Positions 1 through 13,200 of a stretch of DNA of 64,000 nt are shown here, one piece after another. This stretch comes from Hydractinia symbiolongicarpus (taxonomy: Eukaryota > Cnidaria > Hydrozoa > Anthoathecata > Hydractiniidae): positions 14,384,001 through 14,448,000 of the forward strand of contig NC_079884.1 of the NCBI RefSeq assembly GCF_029227915.1, given 5' to 3'. The position numbers were made by a program, and so were the translations under genes. Each line of letters opens with the position of its first letter. The stretch's first letter is position 1. The notes beneath the pieces are model-generated. The model made no database searches. It had not been told where the DNA came from and saw nothing but the letters and a program-made list of their open reading frames with translations.

Positions 1-745
1 CGATTACATATACAAATTTAATGTATTTACATGGTAATTTTAATTAATTCAATATTAACGCGAACAGACAACTGTTTTAAAATTTCACTACACTGTTGTT
101 ATTTTGGAACAATGAAATAAAATCTATATTATTTCATTATTTACGACGATGCGCACTTTTTTGTAATTTATATATTGCTAATTATACTGGAGAGAAAAAA
201 AGAAGCACAAAATATGGACTTGTTCGAGGACGTTGTAACTTAATCTAGATCGCCGTAAATTTACAAAATGTCTCAAGTTAAATAGACATTAGCAGCGTCC
301 TTAAAACAGGTGTTTCTCTATTGCCAGAAACGTAGCACAGGTTTTCAGTTGGAGAGGCAAAACTGCTTATTTAGAGACCTTTTTTTCGTTGTTGGGTCTT
401 TCCTTCATTTGCATTGGTAATAAAATAAAATACAGCTTGGAATTTTTTTAACTTACTTTTTAAGCTTCGTCCCAATTATATGGCAATATCACTGATATTC
501 TATTTGTTCCTATGTTATTCAGGCTGCATCTGTTTTTAAACTATCCTTTAAAAACCGTCAAAATTGAGCCCCATTTCCTTTTCGGGCATTCATATGAGCG
601 ACTTACATTTGTTTACCAAATTCTGCATTTGGTTTCGTTTAAGAAGGCAAATAAAAGAAGCCTGAGTAGGGTAGCAGGCTATTTACTCTATGTTATAACT
701 TTGTTAGGAGGACAATATAAAAAAAAGTAAATGTAATAAAAAAAA
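1..745. other. Left edge, no gene recognised
   Basis: AT-rich sequence. The only longer open stretch (512-730, plus) has no recognisable domain and low-complexity AT-driven codons, so I do not call it a gene. Confidence 0.5.
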
Positions 746-755
746 GAGAAACTTA

Positions 756-2304
756 AACCTCGTCCCCAGGGCATCTTGTATCTTTTCTGACATGGCGCAT
801 GTCGAACATGGCGCTGGAGGAGGCCTCGTCACGTGACCTTCCAATACACGGTTTTTCTGTGTGTAATATTTAATGAGATTTGTCTCAATCTACCAAAGTT
901 TTATATATAACCTTGCAGAGCTAGGCCAGCTCGGCGTTTTACGCTTGCAGATGACACTTTGTTAAAGTACGCAAAAGAAAAGTTCTCAAAATGATAACTC
1001 GCCACCTGCAAACGCCACTAAGGGACAATAAAGTCTTTAAGCTTTATTATCTGGGCTAAACTGTTCGAAATTAATTTTCTTAATCATATAATAATATATA
1101 AATGCTAAATTGGGCTGAAAATAAAATACCAAATCTCAAGTCAATATTTTAATTTTTACTGAACTTATGGGAATCTATATATATACTATATACCCGGTTT
1201 AGACATTTTTTGTAATTTTTTATGTTCACTGCTTTATAATTAGTATTAAAACTCTTGAGATAATATATCACAGTGGTGAGCTGTTGAATATCTACCACTA
1301 TCTTCAGTACATCCTGGATTTAACCATATGCCAGATTGAGCCCTTAATCAAAGTGTGACTTAAAACTTGCTTGGGTTCGATTTTCTGAAATTTCTTCATA
1401 GCGGGTTAAAAGGCCTAGGAAGAATCAGAAAATTTTCCTACCTTTTCGCTTCCTCAAAATGGCTGTGTAATTTTTTTATGCCTCGTGTATAATTATATTT
1501 TATTGGATTGGTCTAAAAGTACTCCATAACAAGTTTCAAGTCAATAACTTTATTTTTTTAACAAAGTTATTGCACTTTGGATTTTTTTGAATTAGGCCGG
1601 GTAAATGTGCAGTCAATGATAAAATGGCTCCAACGGTTAACCTACTGGCTTTTTATATTTTTATGGTAACCAAAGCATATAAAGTAATAAAACATGCCCA
1701 CTAATAACAACCTGATATAATTTAAAACGTAACGATACACATATTTTGTAAAAAAAAAACATTTTCAATATTTTGTGCAAGATTATTTTGTCTATAAAAG
1801 ACATGGGCGGCACTAGGTCTCTCAGCTAGTAATTTTATGCAACGTCATTCTTTGCATAAAGCTGCAAATTAAACCTGGCCACTTGGAAACAAGTTGAGTT
1901 TCTTTCTTTTGTTCTTATCTTGATAGTTTGCTAGAGGTATAGTGTGCTAGCTAGCTACTTTTCTAGCTTTATTAAACATTCCCAGCTATTGAAATATTGT
2001 CATGTAAGCAGTATTACTTTATGATGTCTTATTTTATACTCTCATTGCTTAGTAATGCTTTTTATTAAATTTTTCATTTTGAAAAAAACGTGATACTGAT
2101 ACAGTTCCTCCGCCATTTTAATACGAACAGCTTCCTCTTGTTCGTCACAGACTCGCCGCGTCGCCAAAATGTTCTGTATGACGCAATAAATATGCGACAT
2201 GTCCGCGCCAATCAGGTTTCATATCGGACCAGCCTCCTCCAGGGCCATGTTCGTATCGCCGTATTGGGGTCAGAAAAGATACAAGTTGCCAGGGGTCGAG
2301 GTTG
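756..2304. mobile_element. MULE-like non-autonomous DNA transposon with 10-bp target duplication
   Basis: The element is bounded by an exact direct repeat, GAGAAACTTA, at 746-755 and 2305-2314. Its ends are inverted: the left end starts AACCTCGTCCCCAGG and the right end finishes CCAGGGGTCGAGGTTG. The inverted similarity continues inward for roughly 80 bp, including a shared TTGTATCTTTTCTGAC block and a GGAGGAGG block. A 9-10 bp duplication with long imperfect inverted ends is typical of the Mutator superfamily, so the assignment is by structure. No transposase is visible inside. A related terminal motif occurs near 63540. Confidence 0.75.
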
Positions 2305-2314
2305 GAGAAACTTA

Positions 2315-5300
2315 TTTTTAATTTTTTTAAATCTATTCTGGTTGAGGCGAGAATAATTAAAAAAATGCGCCGCTAGCAGGTGGCCTACGACCTTTGCTGT
2401 AAGACAAAAAATGGAAAAAAATTGTGTATTTTCCTTGTTTATTACAATTACAGACTTTCATGCAGCGAAGTCTAGGTACCAGTAAAGCGCTTGTAGGGGC
2501 AATTTTTTCATAATGGTAGCGCAACAAGAAGAAAACAACAACATTAACAGAAAAATTAAATTGTGGCTTTTCCCATGGAGTTATAAAACCACTTTTATAC
2601 ATCCATGCTTTACTATTATAACACTAAAATCGAAGAAAGGTATTCTTTAATGGTTTATGGACTGTATTCTATCCAAAAGATACAAAACTCAAGGTTATTA
2701 ATGAATAAAAAATGTTGATTCCGCCTAAGGGTTAGCCTAGCTAAAAGTCAAGTGTCCAACGTGTTAAACCGGAAAGAAATGTTATTGCTGGCATCACATT
2801 GCTAATTTTAATTTTTATCTTTAAAAGGTATTGTCCCCAATAGTTACTACCACTATATTTCAAAACAATTAACTAGCTAGCTAAATAGCTGACGAAAGGT
2901 AGGTGTAGTTTAAGCCAGTTAGCTTTAGTTAGCCTGGCCAGTTCGCAGGGTCAAGGAAAACATAACGGTAAATACTTTTATTATATTATTATTATGTTAG
3001 CTGGTAGTTACATCTGCCGTAACCCTAAATTTACAAAAAAATTTAAATCCATTGTCCACAAATTTCTACCACAAATAAAGTTTTCGTTATTTCACAATAC
3101 TGATTTTTCTTTCACTAAATCTTTAGCATCAGCAAAAAATATTTTATGCAAAAATCATCATAATATTTGACATACGTAATCTTTTAGATAACAATGTATA
3201 AATACCCGATATAAAAACATTCTTGCAAAAAAAAAAAAAAAATCGCCAGATTAGCCGAAGTTTAATATTGTCTATTTAAATTGGTTAGGAATCTAGCATT
3301 AAAAGGGGGATGGTAGGTCAAATTTTCTGACAGAGATGGGATACGGTTGGAAAGAAATCATAGCAAAATTACATGAGTATAAGAAAATGTTCTCCTTATA
3401 CTTATGCACAAGAATTTATTCCAGCGAATAATTTGTAAACACATGACTAACTCTTAAAATTTGTTGTGAATTTGTGAATGAAAGAAAAAAATCTAAAAAT
3501 AATGTTGAGAACTTCTTTCTGTGAAAATGACTTCTCTTAAAGGTTACCTTCATCCTCAAAAAATTTTCCTCATAAAAAAGAAGACAGTTAGCCAGAAAAA
3601 GTTGAATTAAAAATTTAAAAAACTTTTTAAAATTCAAATTTTTAACCCAACGGGATTGACGATGAATCTGTTAGACGAATTTAGCATTAGCATTTATCAA
3701 TATATCTATATTCCAATATGTAGATCAGCTATACATGATCTGAAAATATGTCTTTCATTTCACGTCTTTGGCTGCATCAGAACAACAAAATTATAGTAGC
3801 TATATGGATGTTTGAATGTTTTTACTAATTCGCGTTTCATCAAATGACTGCCCATTGAATCACATTTTTTTAAAGTTATTTTTAGAGATTCTAAATCATA
3901 AAGTTATGTAGTCGGTGGAGTTATATATTCGCTTTTAGATAATCACATAATTAGGACATTATAAGCTACATATGCAGTTGTGGCATTTTTAATAACCTTT
4001 CGTCCAAATTTGAAAATATTCTTTGATGATTATCCATATCTTAAATCTTTCAGCTTGATATTCGATTATCCATTTCTTCTACTTTCACTACAATTAGATA
4101 GGTAGATCTAATTCTTGTTTGGTTGTCCTTGCTCTAGTTAGCCATAGCCAAACATATATTACATTATACATATGGTGGTTTTCAGCCATTGAGCTATATG
4201 TGATTTATACCATGACAAGGGAGGATCTAGGATTTTTTTTCACTGGTGTAAAATAGGCTTCACCGCCCGCCAGGGTGGTAATCTTACAACTGGGGGTTTG
4301 GGGAGCGCCCTTAAACGGCTAAAATAGCTTAAAATCATCTCTCAGACTTATCTTTGATAAGTAGTGTACGGTGGGTTTTTTTTTTTAGTTTTTTAGCTGA
4401 CGAAGATTATATTTTTGAAAGCTTTTTTAGCTGGCGAAGATTATATTTTTAAATGTTTTTTGTACAACTTGAGTAGGTTAAATGTTGTTTTTTAAAAATT
4501 TTGATGTCATGCCTTATTACTTCTAGGGAATTTATATATGGGGACATTTAAGCAACAGATAATAATGTACAAGATTTTTTCCTATTTTATCAAGACTGCT
4601 ACACTTTTAATCGTCGTTCAGGATATTTAACATTTTAAGTCTTTTTGGATATTTTTTGCCGGCATATCGATTATGTCATCTAAATTTATTTTCATCTCGT
4701 TGTGGATATTTAGCAACACCAAGCCATTAAATTGACCCTGAAGAAAAGTTTCAAAATTATAATTAAATGTACTTAATGTGGTGTTTCACAATCAAAACAG
4801 ATAAATAATTGGCAAGATATATACGACAAGATTAAAAATGTCACATTCTCCTTAATACGCAACGTCATATTGTAGAAACATACCTGGGTCATCAAATTTC
4901 TTGAAAATGTCTTTACTCGTCGTAGCTTTGATAAAGATCTCTCACAGGAAACTGGTCGTTACTGGCACTACGGCAAGGCAAGAATATGTAAAATCTTGAA
5001 GATATTTGGGTACAACATAAAAATATGTGCAGCTAATCCATTATTAATTATTTCCAAGAAATAAAGCTGAATGTTTACTTTTATGAATGTTTTACTGTTT
5101 CTACGTTTTTATTTCCTGTAAATTCATCACCAACGTCATGAGGAAATATTAACAAAAAAAATTCTCTTTCATTACGAGGAGAGTTCTCCACAATCTTTTT
5201 GTTAACATTTTGTGAAGCATAGAAGTTTAAATGTTAAGGCAGCTCAATCAGAACAGCAGCTTGAAGTAGATAGCAAAGGCTCTAATTTCCAACAATTAAT

Positions 5301-5712
5301 ATGGAAACAGAATTGTATAAACAATTGCCGTTTCCTGTAGATCTAAATAAAAAAAATAATTATTATTTATAGACGATAGTTAGCTACAAAGCTTTCTGCG
5401 AAAACAAAATGTTAAAATAAAAATATAAAGCAAACAAATAAACTATAATAACTAAGTTTATATATATATTATTGATTAGATGTATTTATTGAGGATAAAA
5501 GTTCAAATATAAACAAAACACACTGTTTATAAAAATTCTGCTGAAAATTTTACTTGCTGGTATTTGAACTTTTCATATGAGTAGCTAGGCAGCTAGCAAC
5601 TATTTTTGTATTTAAAATTTATATTTAAAAATACACAAGTAAACAAATAAAACTTCTTACCTGCTTAAACATCAACAAATAGACTCTGTAGGAAATTTTG
5701 CCAAGTGAGCAT
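2315..5712. other. Intergenic, no gene recognised
   Basis: I see no supported coding exon here. A short tandem duplication of about 28 bp (TTTTTTAGCTGRCGAAGATT core) lies at 4389-4416 and 4423-4450. Near 4200-4340 the sequence looks like the edge of an old dispersed repeat (GGATCTAGGA followed by a GC-richer stretch), with a loosely inverted counterpart near 6340-6390. Confidence 0.4.
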
Positions 5713-5863
5713 TCAGTAGCTAGTGTCTTTGAGATTCCGTCCAACTTTCTTCGCAACCCTTGTATCCAAATCTGATACTTCCCCAATACATGTCAAAATA
5801 TGGTGCTTTACATCTAGCCCCAAATCTTCGATTAACTTCAGTTGTTTATCTGATATCGAATCC
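5713..5863 (-). CDS. Unrecognised exon-like segment, possible terminal exon or gene remnant
   Basis: On the minus strand an open segment runs from about 5863 to a TGA at 5715-5713. It encodes a charged, helix-like peptide beginning ISDKQLKLIEDLGLDVKHH and ending RNLKDTSY. Codon usage looks more protein-like than the surrounding DNA. Candidate acceptors (an AAG or CAG) lie just upstream. A second short open segment with a CAG/GTCAGT donor lies at about 5911-5955, but the reading phases do not join cleanly. I recognise no family. It may be the end of a gene or a transposon fragment. Confidence 0.2.
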
Positions 5864-6894
5864 GCCACTTAAACACTCTTCAAGACATAAATCAAGTAAA
5901 AAAACACTGACCTGTTTCACAGCGGTCGTAAAAGAGAAAGTTCGCAGATCACTCACCTGAATATGTGTCCTGGATCGTCATGCCTTATAATTTTCATTTT
6001 ACACCAGTTGGCTACACCAGAGAAATACACAAGGATATTTATTGCCCAGAAGAATGCGAAGCTTACACCAATTGAACTGGTGTAAATAGTAAAGCCGGTG
6101 CCGATCAGGATATCAAAAATTCGCAGGATGAAACAGCTGCATGCAGCTAAATTGACACAAAAACAGGACCACAAAACCCAAACGGCGGGGGGTGGTCGAC
6201 CCCCCCAAAATCAGTTCTATACGCGGCGATGGAAGTTGGGTGGCCGTTATTCTAGTTCATTTTAATAATGGGCGTAAAAATCAAAGAGCAAAAGGCTCAC
6301 AGAGATACACCTAAATTTTTGAGCTGAATTTTTGTTGGTGTATTTACAGCAGTACACCATAGCTAAATCTGCCCCTGCATGAAGGTTGATTATAAGGAAA
6401 ACATGTGAACATCTAGCAGTGTGTCATGTATTTTCTAACAAGTACTTCAGTCCAAACTTATTGCCTCTGCAGCTACAGAGCTAAAAATACCCTTTTACCA
6501 TCATCCAACTGTGCACTTTGTAAAAGTTAATAACTGTAAGTTGTTCCTGTTTTCATAAAGTTACTATACCACAGAGAGGACTAGCAGCACCATTTCAATA
6601 CGTTATTTAAAAGTTAAACGTTAGTATAAGAAGCAAAAAATCAGGAAAGAAACAACAAAAGGTTACACATTTCTGTCTTTTTCTGTATGACACAAATAAT
6701 TCTTAGTGAGAAAGTTACCAAGAAACTTGACTGGGTTATCCAGACAAACAAAAACAGGCTAAAAGTTTGTCCCTACAATCGCTTTACTCGTGCCCAGACA
6801 GTGCTGTATGAAAGTCGACACAAAATCCTGGTTGCGTAAACGAGGAAATATCTTAGCTGGTTAGTGCTTTGTGTTGGGTATTATACATAACTAG

Positions 6895-7190
6895 TCGTTA
6901 GCCCGTGGAAAAATCCACGGGTTCGCCCGTCCTTTAAATTCACCTGTCACAACAAAGTGGACAAAATTTATCGCACTTGGTATTGGTGCGCATTATAAAA
7001 ATTTCGTGATTCCGTTACCGGACGCGGCTTTCGCAGACACACAGATAGACAGACGACGGTTATTATTAAAGAGATTATTAGCCCGTGAAAAAAATCCACG
7101 AGTTCGCCCGTCGTTTATATTTACCCGCGGCAACAAGGTGGATAAAAATATATCGCATTTGATATTCGTGTTTCTGCAACATCATTTTCT
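6895..7190. repeat. Satellite-like dispersed repeat, two head-to-tail copies with a hairpin
   Basis: Two adjacent copies start with TTAGCCCGTG. In the first, CCCGTGGA and TCCACGGG form a perfect 8-bp stem around AAAA; in the second the stem is decayed. Both continue GTTCGCCCGTC and share a GTGGAYAAAA block. The first copy ends with a CAGATAGACAGACGACGG stretch followed by TTATTATTAAAGAGATTA, which leads directly into the second. Related copies lie at 22907-23065 and, inverted, at 56978-57098. Confidence 0.65.
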
Positions 7191-7295
7191 AACCCAACGT
7201 CCAAAAGTCCGTGGCAAAAGGAACAAAATAAACTGATGACAGATTATTTTGGTAAACATATTTCGAAAATTACATTCAATTACGCGAGGATAATA

Positions 7296-10200
7296 CTAAT
7301 TTTGCAAGTGATTTTTAAATAATTTCTGCAGCGCAATCACAAAATTGGATACTTCATCAAAATTTCCCAAACTGAAATCTTCCATCAAGAACTTGTAAAA
7401 TAACACGGGATGCTAAAATACAAAATAAGAATGCATTATCCTTACTATAGACAATATACCTACATGCTATAACTATACAGACATCATGTTAAATAAGCTA
7501 AACTTTTTAACAGCAATTTTGACAGCAATCAGATCTGTTGGAAAACAAAACATTCTCATTTCTTTTACTTTTTTACTTTCCCGATTATGAATAGAATTAA
7601 ATACACTTTAGAAAGTAATTTAATAGGGTCAGCATCAAAATATTGCGGTTCCACCTGTTCAACCTTACCTTGTTACATTTAACGCGTATCTTTGATGCGA
7701 AGTAAAAAAAGGTTCGGCCAGGAAGGATTTTAGTTTGGAAAAAAAAAATAAAAAACAGGGCGAAAGATACACATGGAAGTAAAACTCATTGAGGAAGATC
7801 AAAATTATAAACGAAACGAATTATTTTTTGACATCGAATGTTTATTTACTTTCTTACGTTATGGTAAAAATTAACATACATATGGCCAGCAACATAGAAG
7901 TTGCATAAACTCTCACGCATAACATAAGCGCTGGTAATGACAATAAATAACTTGCCAACTTAAATCAAACTCAAGTTTCGTTTAAACAAAATTGTATAAA
8001 AGTTCTCTTTTGCACAATTTGTGTTGATGTTTTGTGAGATCTAAAAAGTCAAAAAGTGAGTTGAACTGTCTTCTTTGTAGTATATTCAACGGAACAAAGC
8101 ATTTATTATTCCCAAAAGCTTAGGGATGCTAATGTGTCTTGCTACAATATTAAACAGTGTTCTTTTTTGTAATAACTTTACCTGACTCATTAGCTCATAC
8201 AAGAATTTTAACTTTTCACCGTTTAGATTATGCTTTCGTGCCAAACTAAAAAAATATATAAATTAAGGGATAAAGAGAAAGTCCACTTAGAAATACCATA
8301 TTCTTGGCAAAATTTAGTTACAAATAACAAAATAATTTGCAATTGAAAGTTTCTGGCTGATTGGATTATTCCTTTTTTTGCATCCTGTTCTTTAAAGTTC
8401 GAATAGAAAAATTGTTCGTCTGAATTGATCATTGTTCACCTGAATATTAATATTTGCAGATAGCAATTTGCTTGTTATTCTGGATTTTCTTCTATAGCAA
8501 TATAATGTTACTATGTTTCCAGAACTAAATAAAGGATTTTATGTAGATTTCGGGTAACAGGACTCACCTAAAATGTCATTGTAGTTCTGTTTCGCTTCTA
8601 TCCACGTGGAAATGAATTAAAAAAAAATTTTTTTTCGAAATAACATCGCAATAAAAACAGAAATCACCCTGAAGATTATGATGACATTGAAATTTGATTG
8701 TTTGTTGTATGTAAAATACAACAAGAAATAAATTTAACAGAAATTGCTGAATATTGGTTTTTTATTCTTCAGATGTTGTTCTGGTTAAAATTGTTCTAAA
8801 ATGTTTTTAAGAATTATGGTACTTTATCGTCTTATTTGTTTAAGGCGTTATTTTTACCCGAAAATAGGCCAACACTTAAACTTGATCTTTTTGCCTGTCA
8901 TTTAGTCTGAACGGGCATTTTTTCCGATGTTTTTAATTCTACAAATCAGTCCTTCGTCCCTTAGACTTGAGTAGTAGACTAAATTGCTCACATGATAATA
9001 TCATTTTCATCCATCCACTGCAATGTTCTACTTTGGTCCCAATCTTCTGGAGAAAGCATTTTGATCTCTTTAACTATTCCAGATTCATTCTCTAAACGTA
9101 AATATAACCGAGAAAAAGATTATGTTAAACTTTTGCTTGTACATTTCTTTTATACGAGGCAGGAAATTTGGTTTCAACCTGAGTTGTACTGCTATTTCTT
9201 TCACATGCTGAAACTGAAATTGTTCACACAATGTTGAGCATTTTTTGTTCATTTTACAAAATATTACAATTTTTTGTATTAAAAACTTAGTATATACACG
9301 CAATCGCAAGTTGATTTCATTTTAGCAATTTTTTTCTTAAAGGGTATTTTTTTATGCTTGTTGTGTAATTTTCGGAGAACAGAGAAAACCGGTAAACGTC
9401 CAGCTTATTTTGATTTGATTTTTCAGGCATTCTCATCATCATTGTACATTATCAAATCCTGTAAATTTTTATCAAAATAACTGAATCAAGTTTTTGTAAG
9501 GCATTGGTAGAGCCTTGGAACAAACGTCATCGAACTGAGTGGTATATTTTTATTACTGCTGTTTTGTTACTAGAAAGAGGAATATACATTTATAATATCT
9601 TTTGCAAGCTGTACCAACGGTGGACAAACTGAAATAAGCCTTCTCTGTTCATAAGAAGATGTATCAAGTCAAATGTGGTCAGTTAATCAAGGCGGATGAT
9701 GTGTAGAAATTTTTAGTTGCCTAATAACCGTACTTTCTCTCTGATGGCATTTTCACTATATTTATGGCTTATTACATGAGAAATAAACATTCAAAAAAGT
9801 TGCTTGTGGCATGGAGGTAGAAGTTCTATCTCCATGGTTGTGGAAACGAAATCTGAATAAGGAACCCTATTATTTAATGGATTTTACCATAATTGACAGG
9901 ACATTTGCGCTATACCTAACAGTAGAGCTAAGCAATGTATTAGAGTGTCTTTTTACAAGAGAATTTTTCGGTTCCTTGACAGTGAATTTTAGTTATGAAG
10001 TGTCAAAGAAAGATTAAAATTGATTTACCTGTTGGATACATACGTCGATGTTCATCCACTTGATTAACTGTATGTTTGCTATCGGGCTTTGTTATGTGAG
10101 ACTCTAGCTTTTTCCTCAATTCATCAAACGTATTGAGAAGCATACTCGGATTGTTCCGAGGAATCTTGATATAATATTTATCACTCATGATAAATCCCAA

Positions 10201-13200
10201 CCAATTGTCAGGTTTCCAGTCTTCTTCAAGAATGATTGGAATTATTTTGACATTCCTTTCACGAGCGTATGTTGCTTCTACAAAAAAACATTGCGGTAGG
10301 AAATACTTTAATATTGTTTTCGGGAAATTTAATTTGCTTCATGTATGCTACATGTTAAATGTTTATTTCGATTCTCGTATTGCACCAAAATGCATAAAAG
10401 AATAATACAGTTGGTAACACTAAAAGTGTTGCAGAAGAGTCCAGCGTCTAAAAATGTCTATTTAAATTGTTATCTGTTGCACAAAACATCAATCTGCAAA
10501 CTTTTGCTCCTGCAACATCCCTGCAATATTCACTCATCAGCGTAATTCATTCCTGAAAAATACAGAAATCTCGCCAATTGACTTAACCGTTAGTGTTTCT
10601 TCCATTACATCCCGAAAAATAAGAAAAGTATACACGGAAAACACAAAAAAGTATCACTGGGCAATCTTGCAGGCTCCAGCTATCGACAATACCTGATTTG
10701 CAATTAGCGCTTTCTTGATAAGTTCGTGATGCAAACAGCAAAAACACTTCCGCATTCTGTATAGCGTGTGCCATAGCAATACAAAGTTCATCTGTCATGT
10801 CACTTTCATCAAACCAAAGTTTAAATCCATACTCTTTCAACTTTACAACAATATCTTTAACGACACTCTTTTGCTTCCAACTATAGCTGATCATGATGTG
10901 CTTTGCACTGTGTTCGGTGTCATCGTGATCTACAGATCAATTTAGATATCGGTAAAGAATTTATCTTTACCAGAGCAGAACCTTTGTATTGCAGACGCTA
11001 TTAAGATAAACGTCCACTAAAAAGGTTTTCTTTTAAATAAAGGTTTGGTCTTTTTAAGGTTTACAATTAGAGAATTGAATGTTAAATTGATTGGTTGCTG
11101 CTACAAAACACTATCGACACTACAGTGGTAATATAATTTATGGTCTTGGAGAAAGTCTCAATTGTTTTTAATTTTTATGCCCCTTCTACATAACAGTTTT
11201 CGTCAAGAAGTGAAACAGATTTAAAGTTAAAACTTCCACCATTCGTTGGTCTCAACGCCTTTACACAGCTTTTAATTTAAAAAAATGGATATATTCTTAA
11301 TCCCATTCTTAACATTGTTGCATGTTGCATGTTGTATGCAGGTTTTTACGATGAAAAATTCTACCGATTTGGTTCTTGTTTAGCTCCCATTCGATTCCTG
11401 ACGCGTTGGAGGATACATCGCCATGTTCGTTGTCCTGAAAAAAGTATTCAAAAGATATCACAGCATATCGGTAAAAAACCTCTTTGAAATACATCACATA
11501 TATATAAACACTCATACATGACAAATACCTTTAACTTATATATAAGCTGACATAGCGTAGTATTCTCTTTAATTTTCTCACAGTAACTAAAAGATAGTTG
11601 CCACACAACTTTCAATGCTTCATTTAGTGCAGCTATTGGGATATGGTCATGCTGTAGTACTTTCAGAACAACGTCAAGAACGCCAGCGTCTACAATCTAC
11701 AACCAAGGATAAATCGTATCAGCAGATCTTTCATATCGTTTATTAATAATATTTTTGTTTATCTCAGTTTTCAAGAGTGGTAACAAAAATGTCTTACTCC
11801 AGTTGTATAAAAATTTTTAACATTCTGTGTACAGTTTATGTTAGGGTTAATGACAGATGTGCAATATATCTTCTGATTTTCGGGAAAGCGGATAGAATAA
11901 AATTTTAGTGTAGCTACGTTTAAAGTCATAATGGCAACGGAATTAAAAGGTTTTCGCAGTTATTTGAAATAAAAATGTGTTAACGTGCAGTGTCCCAGAA
12001 ATAAAAGCAGAAATGTAACAGGTGTCACCGCTATGACCTTTAACACAAAATGAATAGTATAAATAATTGGTAGAAAGGGGAAGACGGAATCCTCAAACAA
12101 ATATGACGACAGTGACCTTCTTTATCTTCAAGAGGAAAGTCTGTGATATATCCTGCATGTAAATTTATAGTAAAGACACGGAGATCGAGTTAACAAAATT
12201 TCTTAAATTAAGGTTTCTAGCTCACATTCGCAAGGCGAAATTTATAGCAGTTTGCCTTTAGTGCCTAATATGATATTGACGTCACATAGTGCAAGTGTCC
12301 TGCATAAAAGTGGTAAGAAGTGTTTTGGAACGTGGATGTGACCACCAAAATGATAGCACATCAAATAAGACCAATTTTTTTAAAAAAAAATTGAAATCGA
12401 TAATGCCAAATCCTACCTATAAGCATCGTAATAATCCTCTTTCGAGTAAATCTCATTATTTCACGCTAACCGACGGGCGAGGATGCACGAAATAACAATG
12501 CAAAAAATGTGGATGACAGTTTGTAGAATTTTCCACAGGCTAATGAGTAGATATATCACTTACAATACGACATGGCAAACCTGAACTTTTCTTGAGCTAA
12601 AAGAAACAAGTAGTTACTTTTTGCTGATTCTCCGTATTTACAACCATCCTTTGCAATCCATTTAACATTTCTTCCAAAGAAAAACTTTCACATTCAAAGT
12701 TTTTGGAATGCAAACTTTCGATTGTGTATTCCATCAAGCGTGATACTATTTCTAAATTCCAAAATCCATTTTATCAATGGTCATCGACAACAGAAAAATG
12801 AAAATTAAGAAGAAAGGACAATGGAAATATAATATAAGGAAATTGAACCTTCTTCTACTAGAGATACATTTGTCTTGTCCGCTTCACAATATAAATGGGC
12901 CAAAGTCAACACAGCAGAAAGATGATATACGGGAGCAATATATGTGGCCGCCATCATATACTTCCACTTTGATGTAATAGCATGCGATATTTCTTGGATG
13001 TTAGAGACCATTGATTGGACAGAAGTTATCTCTCTAAAGCATTTATATTTGTTTCAATATATTAACAAGCCGTTAAACCTTAAAGCATCAGATATTGATC
13101 TATTTTCTTTGGCTTATTGTGTTTGGGAGTATACTCTAATTGGAAAACTTGAAGAAAAAAACGTGCTTTAAACTTGAATTTTGGTTTTTTTTAACAGATA

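Noticed and set aside
8988-8993. In-frame TGA as the true end of the TIR-SAM protein
   Set aside because: AT/GTGAGC just before it is a good donor in the right phase, and the two following exons complete a SAM domain with matching phases.
9811-10017. Plus-strand ORF near the TIR exons
   Set aside because: Lies in the intron between the TIR and SAM exons on the opposite strand, with no domain.
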